Positions 42,059-51,700 of a stretch of 64,000 nucleotides of DNA are shown one piece after another. The notes beneath the pieces were generated by a model that was not told the DNA's origin, did not search any database, and was given only the letters and a program-made list of their open reading frames with translations. Location of the stretch: assembly GCF_025460835.1 (NCBI RefSeq), contig NZ_JAMXAY010000020.1:1-64000 (forward strand), given 5' to 3'. This DNA is from Parapedobacter soli. Lineage in GTDB: Bacteria > Bacteroidota > Bacteroidia > Sphingobacteriales > Sphingobacteriaceae. The first letter of the stretch is position 1. Each line of letters opens with the position of its first letter. A program made the position numbers and the translations under genes.

Positions 42059-43675
42059 TCAATTTGCTGGGACGGTATCGATAACCGTGGGCGATTCATC
42101 CGCTGGGGCCGGTGGGGTGATAGCACATTTCAGCCCGGAGACGGTCATCACCCATCCCGTTTTATCGGGCCGGTCTGAATAGCCGTAATTTTCTTCGCAT
42201 TGGTTGAACGGCAGATCGTAGATATGGCGTTGCAGATCCCTATCGATAATCAGGTGTGCGCCTACCGGGATATTCAGCTTCAGGTGCAGTTGCTGGTCGC
42301 GCATCAGATCGTTGTTCGCAATATTAAAATGGCTTCCGAACCAGAGGGTGTCACCCTGTTGCTGGAAATCGTAGTCTATTTCTCCGGCACGTTCGGCTGC
42401 ACGTTCGTATGTGGCGCCATGGGCCGAATACTCATAGGTGAGCGAGGGTGATTGCAGGGAATCTACTTTAACGATGCGCATGCGCATACGGCTCTGTCCA
42501 TCGAGAATATTCCGGTTGCGGATGACAGCACGCTGGCGTATACTGGATACCCGGTCTAGCGAATCCTCCTGGAGCCTGATTACTGTCATATCATTCCGCT
42601 TAAGGTGATAAACGGGATGTAGCCCCAACGGTTGTTCTTCTACTACCGTACTTTCTTCTCGGAAGTCATTCAGTGTGCGGGTGGCATATACCGTGGTAAA
42701 CCCTGCGGCAACCAGCCATACGATCAGCAGCGTGAACCCCGTATATTGGCCCATGGCACTTCGATTGAACAAGATCCGGATAATCAGGGCTACCAAGGCG
42801 ATGAACGGTACCACGGCTACAATTAGGGCACTGATCAGCATTGGCGTGCGGAAATCGGGCTGGATTACATTGAGCGGGAACATGGCCATATCGGCATCTG
42901 CGCCGAAGAAGCCGAAGCTAGCGACAATAGCGATTACGAGTACGATCAGCCCGGCACATAGCCCCACAATGAAGACCACACCGATTACCTTAACCAACAC
43001 CACAAACGCGCGCATCAAGAAATTTCCAGCCGAGTTGAGCCCCTTTCTAATGCCCTCCTCGGCTCCTGTAAAATTTGAACGGAGGCCCTCCATCTCCTCC
43101 TGAAAGCTACGTTTGAAATTCTGCAGGTTAGGAGCTTCTCCCCGCATAGCCATCCGGTCGGCGCGCGTACGGGCCAGTGGCATCACAATCCAAAGGATAA
43201 TATAGAGGAGAAAGCCGGTGCCGCCGAATACAAACAGCAACACAAGGATGAGCCGCACCCACCGGGCTTCGATATTGAAATAGTGGCCCAGCCCGCTACA
43301 AACGCCACCGAATACCTTGTCGTCCGGGTCGCGCATCAGTTTACGTTCACTGCTCAACGGCGGATTGTCGTAGTTTCCTTCAGTTGTATACCCCTCTGCA
43401 TCCTGTCCGTCGGTCTCAAAATCACTCACCTTCCCCATTTGAGCTATCACGTCGTTGACATCCTGCATTGTTATGACTTCTTTTTTACCCTGCACAATAC
43501 GGTCGTTGAACATCTCCGCAATCCGGTTCTCGATATCGCCGACGATCTCATGGCTGTCTGCGGTATTTCCGAAATGTTTCTTCACCTCGATCATATAGGA
43601 GCGCAACACGTCATACGCGTCCTCCTCGATGTGGAAGACGATACCGTTTATGTTAATGATGATGGTCCTGTTCAT
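42059..43675 (-). CDS. PspC-domain membrane protein
   Basis: A 538-residue protein. The N-terminal part is a soluble helical region (MNRTIIININGIVFHIEEDAY) that runs to about residue 105. The PspC domain (KLMRDPDDKVFGGVCSGLGHYFNIEARWVRLILVLLFVFGG) spans about 112-172 and ends in a membrane helix. Three further hydrophobic helices follow at about 228-260, 280-305 and 315-335, then a periplasmic C-terminal beta-rich domain. In Bacteroidota such genes are commonly paired with a PadR regulator and linked to envelope stress, as here. The array of 7-nt repeats lies between padR and this gene. Confidence 0.85.
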   Translation of the reverse strand: MNRTIIININGIVFHIEEDAYDVLRSYMIEVKKHFGNTADSHEIVGDIENRIAEMFNDRIVQGKKEVITMQDVNDVIAQMGKVSDFETDGQDAEGYTTEGNYDNPPLSSERKLMRDPDDKVFGGVCSGLGHYFNIEARWVRLILVLLFVFGGTGFLLYIILWIVMPLARTRADRMAMRGEAPNLQNFKRSFQEEMEGLRSNFTGAEEGIRKGLNSAGNFLMRAFVVLVKVIGVVFIVGLCAGLIVLVIAIVASFGFFGADADMAMFPLNVIQPDFRTPMLISALIVAVVPFIALVALIIRILFNRSAMGQYTGFTLLIVWLVAAGFTTVYATRTLNDFREESTVVEEQPLGLHPVYHLKRNDMTVIRLQEDSLDRVSSIRQRAVIRNRNILDGQSRMRMRIVKVDSLQSPSLTYEYSAHGATYERAAERAGEIDYDFQQQGDTLWFGSHFNIANNDLMRDQQLHLKLNIPVGAHLIIDRDLQRHIYDLPFNQCEENYGYSDRPDKTGWVMTVSGLKCAITPPAPADESPTVIDTVPAN

Positions 43676-43696
43676 TTTCTTGTGGTTTTTATAGTC

Positions 43697-43759
43697 TCTT
43701 GTCTAATGTCTAATGTCTCTTGTCTAATGTCTCTTGTCTTGTGTCTCTTGTCTTATGTC
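43697..43759 (-). repeat. Heptanucleotide tandem array between padR and pspC-like genes
   Basis: Nine uninterrupted 7-nt units, all fitting GACANNA on the minus strand (TNNTGTC on plus): GACATAA, GACAAGA, GACACAA, GACATTA. A tenth degenerate unit follows at 43690. The array begins at the base after the padR stop codon and ends 21 nt before the PspC ATG. It has the same unit length as the hemB-hemL array and shares a RAC(A/C) core. Confidence 0.85.
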
Positions 43760-44113
43760 TCATTCCCCACCTGTTGTCGTTTCTGGTCGACCGGCAGTAG
43801 CCGTTTGCACGGCATACACCAGCTCCTCCCAGGTGCTATCCAATTTATTGAGTACATCTGTTCCGGCGGGGGTGATTTGATAATATTTACGTGGTGGCCC
43901 CGAGGTTGATTCCTTCCATACATAGCTAAGCAGGCCATTATTTTTCAACCGTGTAAGCAAAGGATATAAGGTACCCTCTACCACCAGCAGCCTAGCCTTC
44001 TTGAGCTCGCCGATGATGTCTGAGGCATATATCTCGCCCCGCGAGATAATCGACAGAATACAGTATTCCAGTATCCCCTTCCTCATTTGGGTTTGCGTGT
44101 TATCTACTATCAT
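43760..44113 (-). CDS. PadR family transcriptional regulator
   Basis: A 117-residue winged-helix repressor. It starts MIVDNTQTQMRKGILEYCIL and continues with ISRGEIYASDIIGELKKARL (recognition region) and the wing GTLYPLLTRLKNNGLLSYVWKESTSGPPRKYYQIT, which is the PadR hallmark. PadR proteins bind as dimers to palindromes and control a neighbouring membrane gene, here the PspC protein in the same operon. A perfect 7+7 palindrome overlaps its own promoter, so autorepression is likely. The ATG is only 4 nt from the -7 box. Confidence 0.92.
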   Translation of the reverse strand: MIVDNTQTQMRKGILEYCILSIISRGEIYASDIIGELKKARLLVVEGTLYPLLTRLKNNGLLSYVWKESTSGPPRKYYQITPAGTDVLNKLDSTWEELVYAVQTATAGRPETTTGGE

Positions 44114-44117
44114 AATG

Positions 44118-44158
44118 CAAAGATATATGTTTTAGTTTGTACTATGCAATACATAGTA
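44118..44158 (-). promoter_or_regulatory. padR promoter with overlapping palindromic operator
   Basis: The -7 box TATCTTTG is at 44125-44118, 4 nt before the padR ATG. TTG (44149-44147) is a likely -33 element with a 21-nt spacer. The palindrome TACTATG, CAATA, CATAGTA (44140-44158) covers this -33 element, as expected of a PadR operator. Confidence 0.6.
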
Positions 44159-44409
44159 GTGTATATTTTTTTAAATTGCTGTTAATCAGCGACAAAAAAT
44201 GCAGTCTATCATAAATAATATCGAAAAAATTACTTGAATCAGCAAAAGACGATAGCTTACTCGAAGCTCTTTGGTACACAAATCATTTGATAAGATTGAG
44301 GTGAGATACTTAAAATTAGCTATTTCCGAAAGGAGCATCTCTCATTAGTAAACCGCAAAAAAAATAGTTATAATTGTAGCGATTTATTACAGTTATAGAT
44401 GCATTTTTT

Positions 44410-45711
44410 ATGGATAAAAATACAGTTGGCGGTTATTCGCGTCGTAGTTTTCTGAAAACAGGGGCAGCTGCAGCGGCAGGTTTTATGATCTTGCCACGTC
44501 ATGTACTTGGAGGAAATGGTTTTTTGGCACCCAGCGACCGCATCAATTTGGGGTATATCGGTACCGGTAAGCAAGTGTACACCCTATTGCGAAATATCGG
44601 CAAAGTGCCCGAAACAATGGTGGTTGCCGCCTGTGATGTAGACCGAAAGAAGCTCGCCAAGTTTGTGGGCGAGGCTACCCAGCTCAACGCGACGAAGGCT
44701 AGCCATGCGGTCGAATCGTACGGCGATTACCGCGAACTGCTTGCCCGTGCGGATATCGATGCGGTGGTAGTGGCTACGCCCGACCATTGGCATGCGCTTA
44801 ACGTCATCGATGCTGCGAAAAGCGGAAAAGATATTTACTGTGAGAAACCGCTGGCATTGACCATCGAAGAGGGGAGGGCCATGGTGGATGCGGTGAAGAA
44901 ATACAAACGTGTGCTGCAAACCGGCAGTATGCAGCGTTCGCAATATAACTTCCGGCAGGCGGCCGAACTGGTTCGCAACGGCTATATCGGCGAGGTGCAA
45001 GAGATTAATGTATCGGTAGGTGAGCCGGTGAAACAATGCGACCTGCCCACTATGCCCACTCCCGATTACCTGGACTGGAACATGTGGATCGGGCCCTCGC
45101 TTTACAGGGGATACCACCCTATCCTGTCGCCACCCATCGAAGACAATAAATGGGCTTGGTGGCGCGGTTACCGCGGTTTTGGCGGCGGCTACATCACCGA
45201 TTGGGGGGCACACATGTTTGATATTGTACAGTGGGCATTGGATATGGATAATTCCGGCCCGGTTTCGTTTGTGCCGCCCGCGCAGCCCGGAGCTGAAGAA
45301 GGGCTCTATTTTACGTACGCCAATGGTGTGCGGGTAAACCACAAGGCGTGGGGCAGACCCAACGCCATCCAGTTTATCGGTACCGAAGGAAAGATCGAGG
45401 TATCGCGGGGCTTCCTCGATACGGATCCGGTGGGATTGACCCAGCAGCAGCTGAAAGCATCCGACAAACGGCTTTATCATTCGGACAACCACTACCAAGA
45501 TTGGGTAGATGCTATCAAGAAAAGGAGTAAACCCGTGGCTGATGTAGAAATAGGCCACCGGACGGCATCTGTCTGCAACGCAATCAATATCGCCTATGAG
45601 CTGCAGCAACCACTGAAGTGGAACCCGAGAAAGGAAGTGTTTGACAATCCGTATGCTAATATGATGAAAGGGCGGCCCTACCGCAACGGCTGGGACTATT
45701 TAGGGCGTTGA
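44410..45711 (+). CDS. Tat-exported Gfo/Idh/MocA family oxidoreductase
   Basis: A 433-residue protein. Residues 1-32 (SRRSFLKTGAAAAAGFMILP) are a twin-arginine signal, so it is probably exported folded with its cofactor. The Rossmann domain starts at about residue 43 (INLGYIGTGKQ), the DHWHA and EKPLAL motifs (catalytic lysine) are near 125-145, and the WIGPS...YRGFGGGYITDWGAHMFD block identifies the large exported Bacteroidota subgroup that works with glycans. Members have been described as retaining glycosidases or sugar oxidoreductases using bound NAD. It overlaps the next gene by 4 nt. The AT-rich 296-nt region upstream shows no other gene. Confidence 0.85.
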   Translation: MDKNTVGGYSRRSFLKTGAAAAAGFMILPRHVLGGNGFLAPSDRINLGYIGTGKQVYTLLRNIGKVPETMVVAACDVDRKKLAKFVGEATQLNATKASHAVESYGDYRELLARADIDAVVVATPDHWHALNVIDAAKSGKDIYCEKPLALTIEEGRAMVDAVKKYKRVLQTGSMQRSQYNFRQAAELVRNGYIGEVQEINVSVGEPVKQCDLPTMPTPDYLDWNMWIGPSLYRGYHPILSPPIEDNKWAWWRGYRGFGGGYITDWGAHMFDIVQWALDMDNSGPVSFVPPAQPGAEEGLYFTYANGVRVNHKAWGRPNAIQFIGTEGKIEVSRGFLDTDPVGLTQQQLKASDKRLYHSDNHYQDWVDAIKKRSKPVADVEIGHRTASVCNAINIAYELQQPLKWNPRKEVFDNPYANMMKGRPYRNGWDYLGR

Positions 45712-46607
45712 TGAGGGAACTCTTCATTATCTGTATGCTGTTGGTTTCATATAGCCAAGCGCAGCAGCGCTTGGCGCTTTATGATGGGGCCGTGCCCAAC
45801 TCCAAACCAGCGGCGAATCGTGAGCGGGACGAACCGAATGCGGAAGTGGATACGCTGACTTTTCGTGTTTCCACACCGAGTTTGACCGTTTTTCTGCCGC
45901 CACCCGATAAAGCCACCGGGACGGCCGTGATTATCTGCCCGGGTGGTGGATATCATGTATTGTTGACGAAACGCGAAGGCTCGGATATCGCCAGGGAGTT
46001 CAATAAACTTGGCATTGCGGCATTTGTACTTCGATACCGCCTGCCTGATGATGAAATAATGGTGGATAAATCTATCGGCCCTTTGCAGGACGCCCAGCAG
46101 GCTATTCGCGTAGTGCGAGAAAATGCGGATATGTGGGGTGTAAATCCGGCTAGTATCGGAATCATGGGGTTTTCCGCGGGTGGGCACCTAGCTGCCACTG
46201 CAGGCACTCATTTCGATAAAGATTATATTCCAAATCCTGGGGAAACAAGCTTACGGCCGGACTTTATGCTGTTAATAAATCCGGTGATCAGCATGGCCGA
46301 CCCCATAGGGCATACCGGCTCTCGGAATCACCTGTTGGGTGCGGAGCCATCAATGGATCGGATCCAGCTTTTTTCAAATGAAATGCAGGTCAGCTCACTG
46401 ACACCACCGGCTTTTCTGGTGCATTCGGATGCGGATGCCGTGGTGCCTGTGGAAAATAGTGTTTCTTTTTACGAGGCTCTCCATAAGAGCAAGGTTGCCG
46501 CGGGACTACATATTTATTCCAAAGGTGAACACGGTTTTCTGACTGCTCCGGCATTCGGCGAGTGGTTCGGCCGATGTGTTTATTGGCTGCGGGAGCAGGG
46601 GTATTAG
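45708..46607 (+). CDS. Secreted alpha/beta-hydrolase, acetyl-ester hydrolase type
   Basis: A 299-residue exported protein. The signal peptide is MRELFIICMLLVSYSQAQQ (from the GATGAGG overlap). An AXE-type esterase fold follows: the HGGG-like oxyanion stretch IICPGGGYHVL, the nucleophile elbow GFSAGGHLAAT, the acid in HSDADAVVPVENS and the final catalytic His in KGEHGFLTAP. Such proteins typically remove acetyl groups from plant polysaccharides. The start overlaps the oxidoreductase stop (ATGA), which makes a two-gene unit at the edge of the utilisation locus. Confidence 0.82.
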   Translation: MMRELFIICMLLVSYSQAQQRLALYDGAVPNSKPAANRERDEPNAEVDTLTFRVSTPSLTVFLPPPDKATGTAVIICPGGGYHVLLTKREGSDIAREFNKLGIAAFVLRYRLPDDEIMVDKSIGPLQDAQQAIRVVRENADMWGVNPASIGIMGFSAGGHLAATAGTHFDKDYIPNPGETSLRPDFMLLINPVISMADPIGHTGSRNHLLGAEPSMDRIQLFSNEMQVSSLTPPAFLVHSDADAVVPVENSVSFYEALHKSKVAAGLHIYSKGEHGFLTAPAFGEWFGRCVYWLREQGY

Positions 46608-46666
46608 ATACGTTAAGCGTGTCAATCCAACTAAAGGAGTTGCTCCCGGAGAAGCGGTACGATGTT

Positions 46667-46696
46667 TGGAAATATTCCCGCCTCCGTGTATCTTTG
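46667..46696 (+). promoter_or_regulatory. Promoter of the first ECF sigma factor gene
   Basis: TTTG (46667-46670), an 18-nt spacer, TATCTTTG (46689-46696), 11 nt before the ATG at 46708. The sigma gene thus looks to be under the housekeeping sigma factor, not only autoregulated. Confidence 0.6.
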
Positions 46697-46707
46697 CCTA
46701 AACCATT

Positions 46708-47301
46708 ATGGACACCTCACGTAAATCAGCAGCATACTGGGCTTCGGAGTTTCAGAAAGGAAACCCTGCGGCGTTTACGCATGTATTCGATTTGCATTAT
46801 CGTTCGCTATGTTACTTTGCGGGGACAATCCTCGATGATACCGGGGAAGTAGAAGACGCCGTGTCGGAGGTGTTCGTTAAGCTGTGGCAAAAGGCAGCCG
46901 ATTTCGATGACTTAAACAGTATCAAAGGCTTTCTTTACATCAGTACGAAGAATCGCTGCCTAGACCGGCTGAAACAACAAAAGCGACAGCAAGCATCATT
47001 GGATGACTACTCCTATTCGTTGGATGAGGCGGATGATGGAGTAGATTATGACGTTCTGGAAGCGGAAGTGCTGGCGCTGGTGTATGACGAAATTGAGCGG
47101 CTACCCACCAAAGCACAATCGATTTTCAAACTGATCTTTTTTGATGGCCAGAAAACCGATGAGGTGGCCGCTCAGTTGGGTATTTCCGTTAAAACTGTGC
47201 GCAACCAGAAAGCCCGTGCCATCCAGTTGCTGCAAACGGCGTTGCTTAAGAAGGGACTTCCCGAGTTCCTGTGGGTGTTTTGCTGCCTATGGCCTCGTTA
47301 A
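46708..47301 (+). CDS. ECF-type RNA polymerase sigma factor
   Basis: A 197-residue sigma-70 family protein. Region 2 reads FDLHYRSLCYFAGTILDDTGEVEDAVSEVFVKLW and region 4 is IERLPTKAQSIFKLIFFDGQKTDEVAAQLGISVKTVRNQKARAI. This is the Bacteroidota FecI-like clade that is held by a FecR protein until a SusC receptor signals occupation. It is followed 71 nt downstream by fecR and then susC/susD, so it should turn on that locus. It ends with a short hydrophobic tail (EFLWVFCCLWP) common in this clade. Confidence 0.92.
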   Translation: MDTSRKSAAYWASEFQKGNPAAFTHVFDLHYRSLCYFAGTILDDTGEVEDAVSEVFVKLWQKAADFDDLNSIKGFLYISTKNRCLDRLKQQKRQQASLDDYSYSLDEADDGVDYDVLEAEVLALVYDEIERLPTKAQSIFKLIFFDGQKTDEVAAQLGISVKTVRNQKARAIQLLQTALLKKGLPEFLWVFCCLWPR

Positions 47302-47372
47302 AAAAATAAAATCAGATTTTTTTGGGCGTTTCCCTAATGTAGTCGTTTCTATATCGATATTAGGAACTAATT

Positions 47373-48563
47373 ATGCCCGATCGCTACGAATACCTTGCTT
47401 ATCTTATTGCAGGCTACCTTAGGGAGAATCTTACCACAGCGGAGCAGACTGCATTAGATGCCTGGCTGTCCGAACGTCCCGAAAACCAGCGGTTTCTCGA
47501 CGAGATGGAAGATACACAGCATTTGCAGCATAAGCTGCAGGCGTTTTATGAGGTAGACCGCGAAAGGTTGTGGGTATTGACGCAATCGAAGTTGTCCGAC
47601 TTGGGGTACGAGTCAGCCGCCCGCCCGATTCGCCGTATAGGTAGGTGGTTGCCCTATGCTGCGGCATTATTGGTCGGCGTGGTTGCGGTTGCATGGTTGC
47701 TTCTTGATGAACAGCGTGCCCAAACACCCCGAGTCGTTGACCAGCAGATTGCAGATATCGCTCCGGGTGGTAACCGTGCTACACTCACCTTGGCCGACGG
47801 CCGAACCATCACCTTGGATGAAGCCCGAGACGGCATCGTTATCGGCGGCGATGAGATTACATACAACGATGGCATCCCGCTGGCCGTAGTAGAAGAAAAT
47901 GACGAAGTCACGCTCTTGGAACTGAGTACGCCAAAAGGGGGGACTTACAAGATCACGTTGCCGGATGGAACACAGGTGTGGCTTAATGCGGCATCGGTCA
48001 TTAAATATCCCACACGTTTTTCGGGAACGGAACGTCTAGTAGAACTCGTTGGCGAAGCCTACTTTTCAGTGACGAAAGATGCAAAAAGACCATTTAAGGT
48101 GGTGAGTGCCGGACAGGCAGTTGAGGTGTTGGGTACCGAATTTAATGTTTCGGCCTATCCGGACGACCCGGAAGCGAAGACAACGTTGGTGGAAGGTAAA
48201 GTGCGACTTTCTTTGTCTGGCGAGCGAAGCAAAGTGGCTCCAGAAAAAGACAAATATATAGACTTACGGCCCGGAGAACAGGGTATCGTCTTTGGCGAAA
48301 ATCTATCTAAAACCAATGTCGATACAGCCTTATATACCGCGTGGAAGTCGGGCTACTTTTATTTTAAGCAAACGCCATTCGACGGTATGATACGCCAGGT
48401 TGCCCGATGGTATGATATTGACGTTTCATATCTGGGTAAAATACCACAAGAGACGTTCACAGGTAAGATGCAGCGGGAGCTGACGCTGGCAACGATGTTG
48501 GATTTGCTTAATATCTCCGATGCGAAGTTCCGATTGGAAGGTCGTAGATTAGTTATCCCATGA
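47373..48563 (+). CDS. FecR-type anti-sigma factor
   Basis: A 396-residue single-pass membrane protein. The cytoplasmic N-terminal part (residues 1-85) with the YLIAGYLRENLTTAEQTALDAWL helix should hold the sigma factor. A membrane helix is at about 91-111 (WLPYAAALLVGVVAVAWLLL). The periplasmic part contains the FecR block GGNRATLTLADGRTITLDEA at about residue 132 onward, the FecR core TYKITLPDGTQVWLNAAS...VELVGEAYFSV and the C-terminal YKSGYFYFKQTPFDGMIRQVARWYDIDVSY domain that contacts the SusC N-terminal domain. A 120-nt block is nearly repeated in the second FecR gene at 63712. Confidence 0.92.
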   Translation: MPDRYEYLAYLIAGYLRENLTTAEQTALDAWLSERPENQRFLDEMEDTQHLQHKLQAFYEVDRERLWVLTQSKLSDLGYESAARPIRRIGRWLPYAAALLVGVVAVAWLLLDEQRAQTPRVVDQQIADIAPGGNRATLTLADGRTITLDEARDGIVIGGDEITYNDGIPLAVVEENDEVTLLELSTPKGGTYKITLPDGTQVWLNAASVIKYPTRFSGTERLVELVGEAYFSVTKDAKRPFKVVSAGQAVEVLGTEFNVSAYPDDPEAKTTLVEGKVRLSLSGERSKVAPEKDKYIDLRPGEQGIVFGENLSKTNVDTALYTAWKSGYFYFKQTPFDGMIRQVARWYDIDVSYLGKIPQETFTGKMQRELTLATMLDLLNISDAKFRLEGRRLVIP

Positions 48564-48628
48564 TTAACGGCTAAACGTACAATTAACCCCTAGTTATCAA
48601 TAAAAAAAACAGAAGATATGAAAAAAAC

Positions 48629-48694
48629 ATGAACCTAGGAAGCAGGAAAGGGAAGCGCTACCAACACCTCCCTTTGTTGTTCAGAAAGCACTAG
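48629..48694 (+). CDS. Possible 21-codon leader ORF upstream of susC
   Basis: ATG at 48629 opens a 21-residue frame (MNLGSRKGKRYQHLPLLFRK plus His) that ends with TAG, 55 nt before susC. The ATG overlaps the TGA of a 4-codon MKKT frame at 48618, so ribosomes could be coupled. It is basic and has no known homolog I can name. It may be chance. Confidence 0.25.
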   Translation: MNLGSRKGKRYQHLPLLFRKH

Positions 48695-48749
48695 CATTAA
48701 ACCAATTAATTAGAAACTAGCCATTGAGCTAACCAAACGTACAAACGTA

Positions 48750-51700
48750 ATGATAAATTATGTATTTTACCCATCGGACACAAAGAAAAAGTCCGGGGTG
48801 CTTAACCAACTCTTCCGGATTATGAGAATGACGTCGCTGTTTTTAGCGATTGCTTGCATGCATGTAAGCGCTGCATCGTTGTCGCAGACCGTTACGCTAA
48901 AGGTTAAACAAGAACCGATTACCGAGGTCTTGGCAGCTATTGAAGCACAAACCGGTTATGTGATTGTGTATAATGACAAGTATGTGAAGCCTGATTTATT
49001 GGTGTCTTTGAATGTAAATAGCCAACCCTTAGAGGTGGTATTGGACAAAATTCTGACCCCCAGTCATTTAGTATACCAAATTAAGAATAAAACGATTGCG
49101 GTTAGGGGAGGTGCCAATGAGGTCGAAAACGAATTGGAACTCCCTATGATTTTGCAATCACGGACCATCAGCGGACGTGTGACGGACAGCCGAGGAAATC
49201 CACTTCCGGATGTTACGGTATCGGTAAGAGGTACTACTGTTGCTGTTATGACGGACAATCAGGGTACTTACCGAATTACCGTTCCTCCAAAAGGCACTTA
49301 TTTGGTGTTTACATTCGTCGGTTTTGAATCCGTGGAAAAAGCGATCGAAAATCAGAGCAATATCGATGTTTTGATGGTTCCATCCATAAGCGATTTGGAT
49401 GAGGTGGTCGTTGTTGGGTATGGAACGGAGCGAAAAGAGGATTTGACTGGAGCGATAAGCTCGCTTGACGCAAAGGACCTGAATGCTGGTGGTACCGTCA
49501 GCAACGTTGCACAGGCGTTGAGGGGGCGTGCTGCCGGTGTCCATGTCACGCAAAATTCAAGCGCACCCGGCGGAAGTATTTCCATCAGGATTAGGGGGAG
49601 CAATTCCATCAGTAGTGGCAACGACCCGCTATATGTGGTAGATGGGTTTCCCATGGAAAGCGGATTGGACATTAACCCCAATGACATTTCAAATATACAG
49701 ATATTGAAAGATGCATCGGCCACGGCGATTTACGGGTCGAGAGGGGCCAATGGCGTCGTGATGATTACCACAAAGCGAGGTGAGGCCGGTTTGAGCAGGA
49801 TAACGTATAATGCACAAGCGGGCGCACAGCAGATTAAGAGTCCATTTGATATGCTGCAAGGCAGGGAATACATGGAATTAGCCAATGATCTTTTTAGAGA
49901 AATAGACGGTCAGGAAGATCAGGAATATGCTGTTTTCGCACCTGCGGACCTGGAGTCTAAGGTAAATACGGATTGGATAAAAGAAACCATGCGGTTAGGT
50001 GCCGTACAAGACCATTCGCTGCAAGCGTCATCTGGCGGAGAGAACACCAAAGTGTACACAAGTGTGGGCTACTTTGACCAAGTTGGGGTATTGAAAAACA
50101 CCAATTGGAAAAGGTTTTCCGGTTTGGTCAACGTTGAACAAAAAATAACCTCGGCGTTAAACTCAGGAGCCTCCATATCCGGTAGGCGCGAAATGTCGAA
50201 TGTTCAGGAATACGAAGGGAACATCGCGGAATCCAGCGTATTATATATGATCTTGAATTATTCGCCCGTATCGCGGGTTTATAATGACGATGGATCGTTT
50301 GCTCGGCCAAGTGGCGGTAACGGTGATAACCCCCTATCCAACCTGCTTGCCCGAACAAATGATGTGCAGACCGACATCTTTAACGGAAGTGTGTTTTTAG
50401 AATTCAAACCAATTGATAAATTAACCATTCGTGCGGATGCAGGCAGCAAAACCAGGCGTTTTACCATGGGTACCTATTTGCCGCAATCGACTTTTCGGGG
50501 TAGCCTGGATGGTGGACGAGCAACGTTAGTCAATGCGTCTGCAAACCAGGAATTGTTAAGCACCTTTGTGACCTATGAAGATCGAATTGCTGAAAACCAT
50601 TCGCTCAAGGTGATGGGAGGATATTCGTGGGAGCGGTTTTATGGGGAGTATCGAACAATGAATGCATCGGGTTTTTCTACCGATCTCTTTACCTACCATA
50701 ACATTGGCGCCGCTGCACAGATTGCCGGTATCACGTCTAGTAAAAATGAGCATTACCTGATATCCTTTTTTGGACGCTTGAATTACTCCGCTTTCGATAA
50801 ATACCTCTTTACATTTAATATGCGGCGAGATGGTTCTTCAAGGTTTGGAAAAGATAACCGTTGGGGCATCTTTCCTTCGGGGGCGGTGGCGTGGCAATTG
50901 GGCAGGGAGGCCTTTATCCAAGATCTTAATATCTTTTCGCACCTTAAACTTCGGTTCGGATTCGGCGTAACAGGGAATGAGCGTATCGGGGACTATGCTT
51001 CCTTTGGATTAGTCTCTACATCGAATTATACCTTTGACGGGTCGACCTTTACGCCCGGTACGATCCTGAATCCGGGTACGCCGGCAAACCCCAAACTAAA
51101 GTGGGAAACAACCACCCAGTATGATCTGGGCTTGGATGCTGGGCTTTTTGATTCTCGTTTACAGTTGACCGTGGACCTATACCATAAGCGGACATCCGAC
51201 TTATTGGTCAATGTTCCGCTTCCCCATTATTCCGGTTTTGTTTCAGGGATTAAGAACAGTGGGGCTATTGAGAATAAGGGCATTGAATTGGGTATTGTAT
51301 CGCATAATCTAACAAAACGATTTATCTGGGATACCGGATTGGTCTTTTCGCTCAATAGAAACAAGGTGCTGAATGTGGGTCAGGAGAACGCGATTTTCAT
51401 CGAGTCGAATAAACCGATAGGAAGCGTTTCGAATACTGATTTTGCTATCGTCACGGATGGTGCGCCTTTGGGGTCGTTATACGGCTATGTATATGATGGG
51501 GTGATCCAGCAAGGCGAGCAGTATGCTCCCCAACCAAACTCCGTGCCCGGAGACCCAAAATTTAAGGACATCTCCGGCCCAGATGGTGTGCCAGACGGCC
51601 AAATCACCGCAGATGACAGGACGATTATAGGCAACGCGAATCCTAAATTCTCGTACGGCATCAGCAATTCCTTTACCTATAAGAATTTCGACTTAGGGGT

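Noticed and set aside
43283-43909. Plus-strand 208-codon frame across the PspC/PadR region
   Set aside because: It crosses the heptad array (repeating SCLMS-like translation) and is antisense to two well-supported genes.
46562-46852. Plus-strand frame across the esterase end and sigma factor start
   Set aside because: It overlaps two real genes in another frame and covers the sigma factor promoter.
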